This document shows positions 25,479-33,927 of a stretch of DNA of 64,000 nt, piece after piece. A model generated the notes under the pieces. The model was not told the origin of the DNA and searched no databases. It saw only the letters and a list, made by a program, of their open reading frames with translations. Numbering within the stretch: position 1 is the first letter of the stretch; each line of letters begins with the position of its first letter. A program made the position numbers and the translations under genes. Source of the DNA: Lachnospiraceae bacterium (GTDB lineage: Bacteria > Bacillota > Clostridia > Lachnospirales > Lachnospiraceae); contig JAFVHP010000024.1 of NCBI GenBank assembly GCA_017474455.1, forward strand, positions 1 through 64,000. Direction: 5' to 3'.

Positions 25479-25570
25479 TGATCAGGGCAGAGCGGCCGCA
25501 GCAGAAGCCTGATTCGGGCAGAGCGATCGCAGCAGAAGCCTGATCCGGGACAATACAGCGGTCGCAAACC
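25479..25570. repeat. 31-bp tandem repeat
   Basis: Units 25479-25509 and 25510-25540 match at all but a few positions (shared core GGGCAGAGCG-x2-CGCAGCAGAAGCC). A third, decayed unit begins at 25541 with TGATCCGGG. It lies in the divergent spacer and has no coding potential. Confidence 0.8.
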
Positions 25571-25892
25571 GGGATGATCCCAATTGCAGCCGCTTCATGA
25601 TCCCGTTTTTCTTACCTGTGAAGTATAATTTTCATAGCGGAGCGGCCATATGGGTAAGATCGTATGGTTTCATCCGCTCTCATAGTCCGGAAATTGGTGT
25701 GCGGAAGCCGGAAAGTCCGGGTTTCGGGGTTGTTACAGCGGACACATTATATCCGGGAACGATTATAGTCCGCTTACTCCTCAAACCAAGATGGAAAAGG
25801 TGGCACAAAATGGACAATAACAGCGGACACAGTGTATGCTTTCGCAGGTTTGTAACCGCTGAGTATCCCAGACAAGAAGGCAGGTTGGAACC
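25571..25892. other. Spacer before the deoxyinosine glycosylase gene
   Basis: No gene recognised. The 12-mer ACAGCGGACACA-like segment occurs twice (near 25735 and 25820). An open plus-strand frame here overlaps the glycosylase start in another frame and has no ribosome site or homology that I recognise. A promoter for the next gene could not be fixed. Confidence 0.4.
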
Positions 25893-26417
25893 ATGGCTTC
25901 CGGCAATAAGGTCATTCATAAAGAACTCACCCATATCATCCATCCGATCCCGCCGTTTTACCGGCCGGACTCCAGAATACTTATCCTGGGCAGCTTTCCG
26001 TCGGTAAAGTCGAGGGAGAGCCGGTTCTTCTACGGGCATCCGCAGAACCGGTTCTGGAAGCTGATAGTCCTGCTCTTTCAGGAGGAAAAGCTGCCGGAAA
26101 CAATAGAAGAAAAGGCGGCGCTCCTTGACCGGCATCATATCGCGGCGTGGGATTCGATCCATGAGTGCGATATTTACGGGTCGAGCGACAGTTCGATCCG
26201 TAACGTGGTCCCGAATGATTTTTCCGGGATCCTGGGCGGGACACGTATTGAACGGATCTATACCAACGGGAAAAAATCCCATGAAATATACGTGAAATAC
26301 TGTCTTCCGCAGACCGGCAGGGAAGACATCTGCCTGCCTTCGACGTCGCCGGCCAACGCGGCCTGGAGCCTTGAGAGGCTCGCGGAGGAATGGAAGCAGA
26401 TACTGGAATTTACTTAA
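25893..26417 (+). CDS. DNA-deoxyinosine glycosylase (UDG superfamily)
   Basis: 174 residues. The N-terminal block ILILGSFPSVKSRE followed by FFYGHPQNRFWKL is the hallmark of the hypoxanthine-DNA glycosylase branch of the uracil-DNA glycosylase superfamily; the C-terminal STSPANAAW block supplies the second catalytic loop. The enzyme excises deaminated adenine (deoxyinosine) from DNA, starting base-excision repair. GAAGGCAGG precedes the ATG. The hydrolase gene follows 15 bases later, giving a two-gene unit. Confidence 0.9.
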   Translation: MASGNKVIHKELTHIIHPIPPFYRPDSRILILGSFPSVKSRESRFFYGHPQNRFWKLIVLLFQEEKLPETIEEKAALLDRHHIAAWDSIHECDIYGSSDSSIRNVVPNDFSGILGGTRIERIYTNGKKSHEIYVKYCLPQTGREDICLPSTSPANAAWSLERLAEEWKQILEFT

Positions 26418-26432
26418 AGAGGAGACATCACG

Positions 26433-27227
26433 ATGGCCGTACAGATCGAAACAGTAAAGACAGCAGAATCTGAAATGCGGTATTTCCGCTTCGGCGAAGG
26501 CACAAAAAACATGGTCATCCTGCCGGGTTTAAGCCTTCAGGACCTGATGCCGATGGCGGATACGATCGCGGATGCATACAGCCTTTTTACGGAGGATTTC
26601 ACGGTCTGGTTCTTTGACCGGCGGACGGATATACCCGAAGGATATACGATCGAAGCCATGGCGGAGGATACCGCCAGAGCCATGAAAAAGCTGGGACTTA
26701 AGGATATTTATCTGTTCGGCGTATCCCAGGGGGGAATGATAGCCCAGTGCATAGCCGCGGCTTATACCGGGCTGGTCTGCAGGATGGTGCTGGCTTCGAC
26801 AGCTTCCCGGACGGATGAAGGCAGTATCAGCACAGTCTGCGGACGGTGGAAGGAACTGGCCGGAGAGTGCAGCGGGGCTGAATTGTTCTGTGCCTTTGCG
26901 AAGGATATATACACCCCGTCGTTTTACGAGGCCTATAAAGACGCCATAATGTCTGCGGGAGAAAAGATCACGGAAGAAGAACTGGACAGGTTCAGGAAAC
27001 TGCTGGCAGCAGTCGGCGGGTTCAATATATCCGGGAAACTTACTTTGATCAACTGTCCCGTACTGGTCCTTGGCGCGGCGCAGGATACGGTCACCGATGC
27101 GGGGAGGATGGCGGAAACAGCGCAGGAACTGGGCTGGGAGAGCTTTATCTATGAAGGGTACGGGCATGCGGTATATGACGAAGCCCCGGATTTTAAAGAG
27201 AGGATACTGGGGTTTTTTCAATCATAG
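26433..27227 (+). CDS. Alpha/beta-fold hydrolase
   Basis: 264 residues of the alpha/beta-hydrolase fold. The nucleophile elbow GVSQGG places Ser98; the acid is probably the Asp in GAAQDTVTD, and the base His in GYGHAVYDEAP near residue 245. The oxyanion region ILPGLS lies at residues 29-34. It resembles small intracellular esterases or C-C bond hydrolases; substrate cannot be told. AAAGAGGAG precedes the ATG. Its last 10 bases overlap the 3' end of the convergent mazF-like gene. Confidence 0.88.
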   Translation: MAVQIETVKTAESEMRYFRFGEGTKNMVILPGLSLQDLMPMADTIADAYSLFTEDFTVWFFDRRTDIPEGYTIEAMAEDTARAMKKLGLKDIYLFGVSQGGMIAQCIAAAYTGLVCRMVLASTASRTDEGSISTVCGRWKELAGECSGAELFCAFAKDIYTPSFYEAYKDAIMSAGEKITEEELDRFRKLLAAVGGFNISGKLTLINCPVLVLGAAQDTVTDAGRMAETAQELGWESFIYEGYGHAVYDEAPDFKERILGFFQS

Positions 27228-27526
27228 TCAAAGATGCCCTGAACAGCATCCGAAATATCCATAATGGAGTGATACGGTATCCGATCCAGCTTCATACACA
27301 CTCTTGCCTCCGGATCGATCAGTTTCAACTGTTCGCAGATCGCCGTTCCGGCGATCCCGTTCTGTCCGGTTATCCGGATATGAAGGGGACCGTCAGGATA
27401 ATCATTCAGTACCGGACATACATGGAATGCGCCAACAGCTTTTATAAACGCGTTGCTGCTTATTATCAGAAACATGTTCCTGAAACCGTTTATATGGATC
27501 AGATCTCCCTGAAAGAAAGAATTCAA
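27218..27526 (-). CDS. mazF: MazF/PemK-family toxin, shortened N-terminus
   Basis: 102 residues. The fold marks of MazF RNases are visible: first strand GDLIHIN, second strand MFLIISSNAF, HVCPVLN, then GIAGTAICEQLKLIDPEAR typical of the AICDQ-SLD region. Compared with usual 110-120 residue toxins the loop between the first two strands lacks about eight residues, including the usual GREPAGRRP context of the catalytic Arg; Arg16 may replace it. The start codon is TTG overlapping the mazE stop (TTGA), with AAAGGA inside mazE, so translation is coupled. Whether it is active is uncertain. Confidence 0.75.
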   Translation of the reverse strand: MNSFFQGDLIHINGFRNMFLIISSNAFIKAVGAFHVCPVLNDYPDGPLHIRITGQNGIAGTAICEQLKLIDPEARVCMKLDRIPYHSIMDISDAVQGIFDYD

Positions 27527-27765
27527 ATCATTTCCTTTCCGGCCGGATCACCCCAGTCAAAATCGCATAAAGAGATCTTTCCGTTATAAGCCGACAACCT
27601 TTCTTCAAAACTCTTATGACGGAAAGCTTTTTTGAGTATGATCATGTCATTTTCGACTGTAATATCCAGTACATCGTTTACATTGAGGGACATAGACTCC
27701 ATTATCGTTTTCGGAATACGTATCCCCTGACTGTTTCCCCAGGCTCTGACTGCAGTCTGTTCCAT
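27523..27765 (-). CDS. mazE: MazE/AbrB-type antitoxin
   Basis: 80 residues. The N-terminal SpoVT-AbrB swapped-hairpin domain is clear (VRAWGNSQGIRIPKTIMESM, residues 6-25), and the C-terminal tail ends FDWGDPAGKEMI, the toxin-binding type seen in MazE proteins paired with MazF. The antitoxin would bind the palindrome CGTATA-N6-TATACG in the promoter and block the toxin. A GCGGAG site precedes the ATG. Directly coupled to the toxin gene. Confidence 0.9.
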   Translation of the reverse strand: MEQTAVRAWGNSQGIRIPKTIMESMSLNVNDVLDITVENDMIILKKAFRHKSFEERLSAYNGKISLCDFDWGDPAGKEMI

Positions 27766-27843
27766 GGTTATTCTCCGCTATTTGTAAAAATTAAACGTCT
27801 GAGAACAGATCCGGCTCACTGAAAATGAAGAAACGAACCAGAT

Positions 27844-27882
27844 CGTATATACAATTATACGGGATAATTTTCTAACGAACAA
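27844..27882 (-). promoter_or_regulatory. mazEF promoter with palindromic operator
   Basis: Minus-strand -10 TATAAT (27854-27859), 17-base spacer and -35 TTGTTC (27877-27882). The inverted repeat CGTATA-N6-TATACG (27844-27861) covers the -10, the usual position for MazE autorepression. Confidence 0.7.
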
Positions 27883-27907
27883 TCCGATGGTTTTTCCGAC
27901 AGGATAT

Positions 27908-28486
27908 TCAGATCGCAGTTCCGGAACCTGAACCGAACTGCCTGGACAGCCGGAACACGTCTTCACCGTACGCTGTGATGTGGTCTGTGTCCGCGTTATA
28001 GCGCGTCAGGACAAGTTTCAGTTCATCATCGGAAAAACTGCCGAAGTCGGTCCGCCCTGTCATTTCCTGCGCGCAGGAAAGAAGGTTCATTGCCGCGGCT
28101 TCTATATTTGCATTTCTGTTTTTCCGAAGGTATTTCCACATTAAGCGGATGTCTTCTGCTTTGCCGGGATCCAGGGACCGGCCGGCAGGCAGGCCGAGGG
28201 AGGCATAATCCGCCAGGCCTTTGCCGATCGCGAAATTGACGGCGCTGATCGCCGTCCGGCCAAAGATCTGGGCATAGCCGACGGAACTGTCCCTCTTATG
28301 GAAAAGACCGGTAAGGACAGCCAGGTCCGCCAGCGGGTCCAGGATATCAATATTTATCATTTCTTTATACAGGATGGCCTTGATGACAGCGGAAGGAACA
28401 GCATATCTGCCGGATACCGTATCGATCCAGGCACTGTAACGCCGGAGTATTCTTATGGCATGGCGGTGACTGATGAGCTTTAACAT
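27908..28486 (-). CDS. Lysozyme-superfamily-like protein, function uncertain
   Basis: 192 residues from the ATG at 28486; a longer frame upstream would overlap the preceding lipoprotein gene. The segment YAVPSAVIKAILYKEM (residues 28-43) resembles the catalytic-Glu helix of lytic transglycosylases (AVIKAILYKE), and SVGYAQIFGRTAI resembles the following SxGxxQ block. There is no signal peptide or membrane segment, which is odd for a wall enzyme; it may act after lysis, be exported otherwise or have another role. It follows the lipoprotein gene by 26 bases, on the same transcript. Confidence 0.65.
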   Translation of the reverse strand: MLKLISHRHAIRILRRYSAWIDTVSGRYAVPSAVIKAILYKEMINIDILDPLADLAVLTGLFHKRDSSVGYAQIFGRTAISAVNFAIGKGLADYASLGLPAGRSLDPGKAEDIRLMWKYLRKNRNANIEAAAMNLLSCAQEMTGRTDFGSFSDDELKLVLTRYNADTDHITAYGEDVFRLSRQFGSGSGTAI

Positions 28487-28512
28487 ATCGGATCCTGGTG
28501 CATAGTATCCGT

Positions 28513-29997
28513 TCAGCGCGTGCTGACGGCAATTTCCGTTTCGTTGTCCGGGATAAAGGGGAAAGATCCGCGGCCTTCCAAAGAGCGCCACCTAATGGCT
28601 TCGTTTTCCCATACGATCTCGATACTGCCGGTATAGGCAGTTTCCCCGTATCCCAGCCGGGTTAGATAAAAATCAAGGATCTTCTCCTCATATCTGTATC
28701 CGCAGACCCCGCGGTATATTTCCGGAGGGGCATCGGTATCTTCCGGAAGGACGATCACTTCCGCAGTCAGATCGGCGTTCAGTTTCACCACAGAGGGGCC
28801 TGCCGTGACCGGGAATGCCGGCAGCCACGCATAACCGGGCCGGTAGTGCATGACCTTTGCACCGGATGCATCCTCATCTGACCGGAAGACGGACTCAAGA
28901 CGCCCGGTGTCATACGGGAAAAAGGACGGCAGGCCCCTGTCCCGGACAAGGAGAAGCGGTTCGCCCGAAGCGTCTTCAGCGCTGATGAGCGTATTGCCCC
29001 CGGCTTCAATGCAGGCCAGCTCCAGATGATCTTCTTCGAACGCGGAGACGGCATACAGGGAGGGCTTTTCATCCCGGTACTGTTCTGCTCCGGTGTCGGA
29101 GGAGAAACAGCGGACTTCATAAAGCCCGGCGGTCTCAGGGTCCATATTGATGTATGAGACTTCTGTATTGGCCGGGGTCAGGATGGCGGCACCGTATCCG
29201 GACAGGCTCCCGTCCGTATACAGACCGGTGCTGACATATACCGCATCTCGCAAAGCTTCCGGAAGAAAACTGCTCTCTGCGCTTTTTAGCCGGAAGAATT
29301 CCAGTACGGCGTATTCTTCTTCGCTGATGTCATACCTGTATCTGCCGCACATTCTGTCGGAAAGGGAAAGTTCGGAAAAAACAGGGCCGGAAGGGATCGG
29401 TTCCTGTGCGCTTTCCGCCTCTTTAACAGGCGAGCTGTCCTGTCTGTAGCAGAGCATACCGCCGATATCCGTGAAAACACCGTTTTCCGGATCGCATTCG
29501 AAACGAAGGCGCGGTCTGTAAAAACTGATCGTACCGTCTTCCCCGCGGATGCCGGCATAGCCGGTACTGACCGGGAGAGAGATCTTTTCAACATACCGGC
29601 CAAGATGTACAGTGACCTCTTCATCCTGCCAGGTGATCTCCGTGCCCAGGTCTAAAGGATCGGGAGGCAGCGTGACATACCGGCCGGTATCTGTCTCCGG
29701 GTCTGATGACGGGACAACGGAAAAGGCACAGGGAACACCTGTGCCTGTATAGCCGCCGAGGGCAGTGACGGGCGCGCCGTCAGCAGTATCGGCAATATAA
29801 ATATCGCAGGGGCCTTCTCCGGGCACCCAGAAGGCGGTGTGCGCGAAAGCGCCGCTTTTTGCGCTGTTTATTTCATAAGCGGTACCGTCCGTGACGACCC
29901 GGTTCCCGCCGTAGCCCGTCACCGTATAAGTGCAGCCTCCGATGCACAGCCAGAAGGCGCATAGGAAAACACATACGGGGATAGATCGTTTCAGCAT
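28513..29997 (-). CDS. Lipoprotein of unknown function
   Basis: 494 residues with a lipoprotein signal: MLKRS, hydrophobic core, lipobox IGGC with Cys22. The rest is a soluble, beta-rich, acidic protein exposed at the cell surface, without motifs I recognise. Residues 95-250 and 330-480 each contain many short strands, suggesting two beta domains. It precedes the lysozyme-like gene in one unit, and alanine dehydrogenase lies 39 bases upstream on the same strand, so all three may be co-transcribed. Confidence 0.75.
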   Translation of the reverse strand: MLKRSIPVCVFLCAFWLCIGGCTYTVTGYGGNRVVTDGTAYEINSAKSGAFAHTAFWVPGEGPCDIYIADTADGAPVTALGGYTGTGVPCAFSVVPSSDPETDTGRYVTLPPDPLDLGTEITWQDEEVTVHLGRYVEKISLPVSTGYAGIRGEDGTISFYRPRLRFECDPENGVFTDIGGMLCYRQDSSPVKEAESAQEPIPSGPVFSELSLSDRMCGRYRYDISEEEYAVLEFFRLKSAESSFLPEALRDAVYVSTGLYTDGSLSGYGAAILTPANTEVSYINMDPETAGLYEVRCFSSDTGAEQYRDEKPSLYAVSAFEEDHLELACIEAGGNTLISAEDASGEPLLLVRDRGLPSFFPYDTGRLESVFRSDEDASGAKVMHYRPGYAWLPAFPVTAGPSVVKLNADLTAEVIVLPEDTDAPPEIYRGVCGYRYEEKILDFYLTRLGYGETAYTGSIEIVWENEAIRWRSLEGRGSFPFIPDNETEIAVSTR

Positions 29998-30036
29998 CGC
30001 GCAGCCTCCGTATTCAGGTCCCGGCCGGACAAAGGA

Positions 30037-31155
30037 TCAGTCTGTCAGTACGTCTTCCAGCGGGGTATATGTATACCCGTGGGCGGCAGCTACGTTCTTA
30101 TTGGTGAGGCTGCCGAGATAAGTGTTGACGCCGGAAGCGATGGCCGCGCTGTTCCTGCAGGCGGCTTCCAGGCCCTCCGCGGCGATCTGCAGGCCGTATT
30201 TCAGTGTCGCGTTGGTCAGGGCGATGGTACTGGTGCGCGGAACGGCGCCGGGCATATTGCCGACACAGTAATGGACCACGCCGTCCTCGATGAAGACGGG
30301 ATCGTCATGGGTCGTGACATGGCTGCTTTCGCCGCAGCCGCCCTGGTCGATTGCGACGTCGACGAAGACCGCGCCGTCCTTCATTTCGGGCAGATATTTC
30401 TTCTTGAAAAGCTTGGGCGTGGAACCGCCGGGGATCAGGACGGAGCCGATGACAAGATCGGCGTCCTTTACCACGCGTTCAACGTTGCTGTCGTTGGAGA
30501 CCAGTGTCTGGATGTGCGCGCCGAACATGTTGTCGAGCTCTTCCAGGCGTTTAAGGTTGACGTCGAGGATCGTGACGTTGGCGCCCATGCCTACGGCGAT
30601 CTTGCAGGCGTTCATGCCGACCGTGCCGCCGCCGAGGATGACGACGTTGGCCTTGGGCGTACCGGGAACACCGGCCAGGAGGATGCCTTCACCGCCGAAG
30701 CGCTTTTCCAGGTACTTGGCGCCTTCCTGGATCGAAAGACGGCCCGCGATCTGGGACATGGGGGAAAGGAGCGGCAGGGACCTGTCAGACTCCTGCAATG
30801 TTTCGTATGCCACCGTCTTTACCCTGCCGGCCAGCAGCGCATCGGTCTGCTGCCTGTCCGCGGCGAGGTGCAGGTAGGTGTAGAGGATCAGCCCTTCGTG
30901 GAAAAGAGGATATTCGCACTCAAGGGGTTCCTTGACCTTGACCATCATGTCGGCCAGATGCCAGATATCCGCGGCATTGTCGATCAGGGAAGCGCCCGCT
31001 TCCACATATTCGGTATCGGCAAAACCGCTGCCGACGCCGGCGCCTTTTTCTATATAGACATGATGTCCTGCCGAAACATAGGCCCTTACATTGTCCGGCG
31101 TAAGGCCTACACGGTATTCATTGTTCTTGATCTCTTTGACACAGCCAATCTTCAT
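30037..31155 (-). CDS. ald: Alanine dehydrogenase
   Basis: 372 residues, full length. N-terminal block KIGCVKEIKNNEYRVGLTP, active-site Lys and His in the MVKVKEP and LYTYLHLAADR segments, Rossmann loop VILGGGTVGMNAC (NAD binding, about residues 170-182), and the signature around HYCVGNMPGAVPRTS. It interconverts alanine and pyruvate plus ammonia with NAD in the cytoplasm. AAAGGAAGG precedes the ATG. No partner genes clarify regulation. Confidence 0.97.
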   Translation of the reverse strand: MKIGCVKEIKNNEYRVGLTPDNVRAYVSAGHHVYIEKGAGVGSGFADTEYVEAGASLIDNAADIWHLADMMVKVKEPLECEYPLFHEGLILYTYLHLAADRQQTDALLAGRVKTVAYETLQESDRSLPLLSPMSQIAGRLSIQEGAKYLEKRFGGEGILLAGVPGTPKANVVILGGGTVGMNACKIAVGMGANVTILDVNLKRLEELDNMFGAHIQTLVSNDSNVERVVKDADLVIGSVLIPGGSTPKLFKKKYLPEMKDGAVFVDVAIDQGGCGESSHVTTHDDPVFIEDGVVHYCVGNMPGAVPRTSTIALTNATLKYGLQIAAEGLEAACRNSAAIASGVNTYLGSLTNKNVAAAHGYTYTPLEDVLTD

Positions 31156-31201
31156 CAGTAACCTTCCTTTCAGTATGTGTACTTTCAGTATGTCAGGAAA
31201 T

Positions 31202-32584
31202 TCAAGTATCCTGTGTTACTGGTATTTTAACCTTTTCCAGCACTTTTTTATACGGCATGAGCATACCTTCCGTCATATTTGCACCGAGTTTCTGCTGCAG
31301 TTTTTTATTGTGCATCAGTGCGCCGACGGCATACATGCCAAGGACAGTGCCTTTTTTCTTCTGCGGGAAGTCATAGAAGCCGTGGGCTTTATAGAACCGG
31401 TGGTCCTCCCGCATCAGGCCCTGCATCTGCCAGATCAGGTCGCGGAAGATCTTGAGCCCGCCGACGCCGTAGAAGTTGGCCGGCTGGCTGTAGTTATGGC
31501 GGATGGCGTAGGAAAGCTCGTCGGACATCTGGTCGATCTCCTGGTCGGCCCTGGTCTCGTTGGCCGCGATCCCGGCGAGGAGGTTGCCGCCGACCTGGGC
31601 GCGCGCTTCGATCAGCGTCCTGAGGTTCGGCTCCGCGGAAAGCACACCATTGATGATATACCCCACGGGCTTGCCCATGGTGACGGTGCGGTGCCCGTTG
31701 CAGAATTGTCTGTCGTCAAACAGTTTGAAGCGGTACCCCATGGAATGGTCTTTGATGGTGAAGGCGTAAACAGTGGCGTCCGCTGTCTGGATCTGGTCTC
31801 TCAGAAGGTCTTCGAAGCCGTCTCTGTAAACGCATTTGCCGTCTGCGGCGCAATGGAAGCATCCGAGGCATCCTCCGGCGAACGGAAACTCGTGGATATT
31901 GATAAGCGAGCACTTGTAATCGCAGACCGCCATGAAGCGGAAGATCATGTCGCGAAGATCCTTATCGCCTTCAGCCAGATCCGCTACGATCGCGACGCGG
32001 GCCTTGTCGGACGGCGCCTTGGAGCGCTCCGGGACATAGGCGCAGGAGAGAGGCGATCTTGCATGGGAAAGCGCCCTTGTAAAGACGACGGCAGAGTCCT
32101 TTGCGTAGCCCCGTCTTACAGACCAGAGTACATGGCGGAAAAAGGAGAGAGCCTCTTTCCGGCCTTTTTTATGCAGCAGGTCCTCCATGTCGGCGGAGAG
32201 CCCGTTGATGTACTTAAGGCCCAGGTCGGCGCAGTTGTCGTCGATGAACTGGTGGGCCGTCGTGTCATAGAAATGCTTGGAGGTCGTGATCTGCGTGGCG
32301 TACTATTCCGACAGGTCCATTCCGGCTTCCTTCATCAGCTCGATGAAGCGGTGGAGCTGCGCCGGCACGAGGAAAGTGTAGACCGGATAGCAGAAGATCA
32401 GGAGATCCGCCTTTTCGATCGCCTTACGGGATTCGGAAAAATCCTTTTCGATCTGCCGGATCGAGCGGCCGGCGTTTATAAATGAAAAAGAATGCTTTTG
32501 AAAATACTTTTGAATGTACAATGCTGTCTGCAGCGTAATGCTGTTGTCCCCTGCGGGAGACCCGTTGATAACGAGAATGTTCAT
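31202..32584 (-). pseudogene. NAD(P)H-dependent FMN reductase-like flavoprotein with an in-frame amber stop
   Basis: One open frame of 461 codons is cut only by a TAG at 32303-32305. Before it are 93 residues of a flavodoxin-like domain (MNILVINGSPAGDNS, FCYPVYTFLVPAQ); right after it the frame continues YATQITTSKHFYD without loss of register and runs 366 codons further, including Cys-rich segments (CLGCFHCAADGKC). Related proteins have a Lys or Gly at the stop position, so AAG to TAG is the simplest change. The start has a good context. The second part could restart at the ATG at 32188. Either a recent pseudogene or a sequence error. Confidence 0.85.
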
Positions 32585-32721
32585 GAATCGGACCGTCCAT
32601 TTGAAATGAGTGCGGGTTTGAGGCTTCCTTTATATCGTAAAACTTTACGCGTTATGCGTCAAAGGAAGGGACTTGATGTACAATGAAAGAGACAAAAGCA
32701 GCACACAGCGGGGGATAATAC

Positions 32722-33339
32722 ATGATCTATATAATGCGGCACGGCCAGACTGTAAAGAATAAATCGAACCTCCTGCAGGGAAGGGCGGATGATCCTTTGA
32801 ACGAGACCGGCATACAGCAGGCGTCGGACGCCGGCAGGTGGTTCGCAGAGCAGGGCATACATTTTGACAGGATCTATTCCAGCCCGCTGCAGAGGGCCGT
32901 GGATTCGGCGAGGCTTGCGGCCGGCGGGGATCCGGAGATCATCATTAACGACCGGCTCATCGAGATGGAATACGGGCCTTATGAGGGCATGGATATGCGC
33001 AGCGCGCCGCCGGAGCTCCTTTTCTTTTTTAAGGATTTTGTGAACAATCCGGCGCCGGCAGGGATGGAGCAGCTTTCCGACGTGGTCAGAAGGCTCGGCG
33101 CATTCCTGGAACAGATCAGGAATGACATCATCGGGAAGAATGTCCTGATCTCCACACACGCCATCGCCATGAAGGGAGCGCTGGAATACCTGACACCCGA
33201 GTCAAAGGGAAGCTACTGGACCAGATACATCGGCAACTGCGCGGTCTATGCGGCGGAGCTTTCGGACGACGGCATATTCTCCGTGCCTTACGAAGTCTAT
33301 ACGATGGACACGGCAGGGCCCGGCAGCAGGGAATCCTGA
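32722..33339 (+). CDS. Histidine phosphatase family protein
   Basis: 205 residues. The catalytic RHG triad lies at residues 6-8 (YIMRHGQT), followed by LLQGRADDPLNETG, and the second histidine occurs in ISTHAIAMKG; the acid is in LIEMEYGPYEG. The family ranges from phosphoglycerate mutase-like enzymes to general phosphatases acting on sugar or nucleotide phosphates. The ATG lies near a GGGGG site. Its stop overlaps the next start codon by one base (TGATG), so the two proteins are made together. Confidence 0.93.
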   Translation: MIYIMRHGQTVKNKSNLLQGRADDPLNETGIQQASDAGRWFAEQGIHFDRIYSSPLQRAVDSARLAAGGDPEIIINDRLIEMEYGPYEGMDMRSAPPELLFFFKDFVNNPAPAGMEQLSDVVRRLGAFLEQIRNDIIGKNVLISTHAIAMKGALEYLTPESKGSYWTRYIGNCAVYAAELSDDGIFSVPYEVYTMDTAGPGSRES

Positions 33340-33878
33340 TGCATCCCCTGGCGCATTTCATAACGATCACCAGACACAGGCACCTGGTCTGCCGCTACTG
33401 CTTCCGGCTGGGACTCTACGGGCAGGGCCTTCTGCACGACCTGTCGAAGTATTCGCCGACGGAGTTCTTAAGCGGTGCGAAATACTACCAGGGAGACAGG
33501 AGCCCGAACGACGCGGAGCGCAAGGCTGAAGGCGTCTCCCGCGCGTGGCTCCATCATAAAGGGCGGAACAGGCATCATTTTGAATACTGGATCGATTACT
33601 GCATCCAGCCTGACGGCTCCGTCACGATGGGCGGGAACGAGATGCCGATAAAGTATGTCGCCGAAATGTTCTGCGACAGAGTAGCCGCCTGCCGCGTCTA
33701 TATGAAGGACAAATACACAGACGCGTCCGCCTATGAATACTTTGCCAGGTCCAGGCACAGGATCATGATGCATGAAAAGACCAAGGCGGAACTGGAAAAA
33801 ATGCTGACCGTACTGAAGGACGAAGGAGAGGAAGCGGCGTTCGCGTATGTCAGGCGGCGCCTTAGGTCCGGGAAATAA
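33339..33878 (+). CDS. DUF5662-family protein (HD-like metal motif)
   Basis: 179 residues. The N-terminal stretch is rich in His (HPLAHFITITRHRHLVC) and is followed by LLHDLSKYSPTEF, an HD-type metal-binding signature; later WLHHKGRNRHHFEYWIDY adds more His and aromatic residues. This pattern fits the DUF5662 family found in Firmicutes. A hydrolase acting on phosphorylated metabolites is plausible because it is translationally coupled to a histidine phosphatase, but there is no direct evidence. Confidence 0.85.
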   Translation: MHPLAHFITITRHRHLVCRYCFRLGLYGQGLLHDLSKYSPTEFLSGAKYYQGDRSPNDAERKAEGVSRAWLHHKGRNRHHFEYWIDYCIQPDGSVTMGGNEMPIKYVAEMFCDRVAACRVYMKDKYTDASAYEYFARSRHRIMMHEKTKAELEKMLTVLKDEGEEAAFAYVRRRLRSGK

Positions 33879-33927
33879 TGCTTACGCAGCAGCAACGATA
33901 GTTGAATAACTGTATTGGGAGGGAAAT

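Noticed and set aside
25479-25570. Tandem repeats as a CRISPR array
   Set aside because: Units adjoin without spacers, are too few and no cas genes are present; the same holds for the arrays at 1-147 and 35855-35927.
25597-26007. Plus-strand frame of 136 codons overlapping the deoxyinosine glycosylase
   Set aside because: It overlaps a clear gene in another frame, lacks a ribosome site and shows repetitive composition.
28487-28591. Longer start for the lysozyme-like gene
   Set aside because: It would overlap the upstream lipoprotein gene by about 80 bases and has no ribosome site.
32303-32305. Amber codon as pyrrolysine or programmed read-through
   Set aside because: No signs of the needed machinery in the window, the family does not use it, and a single substitution explains it.
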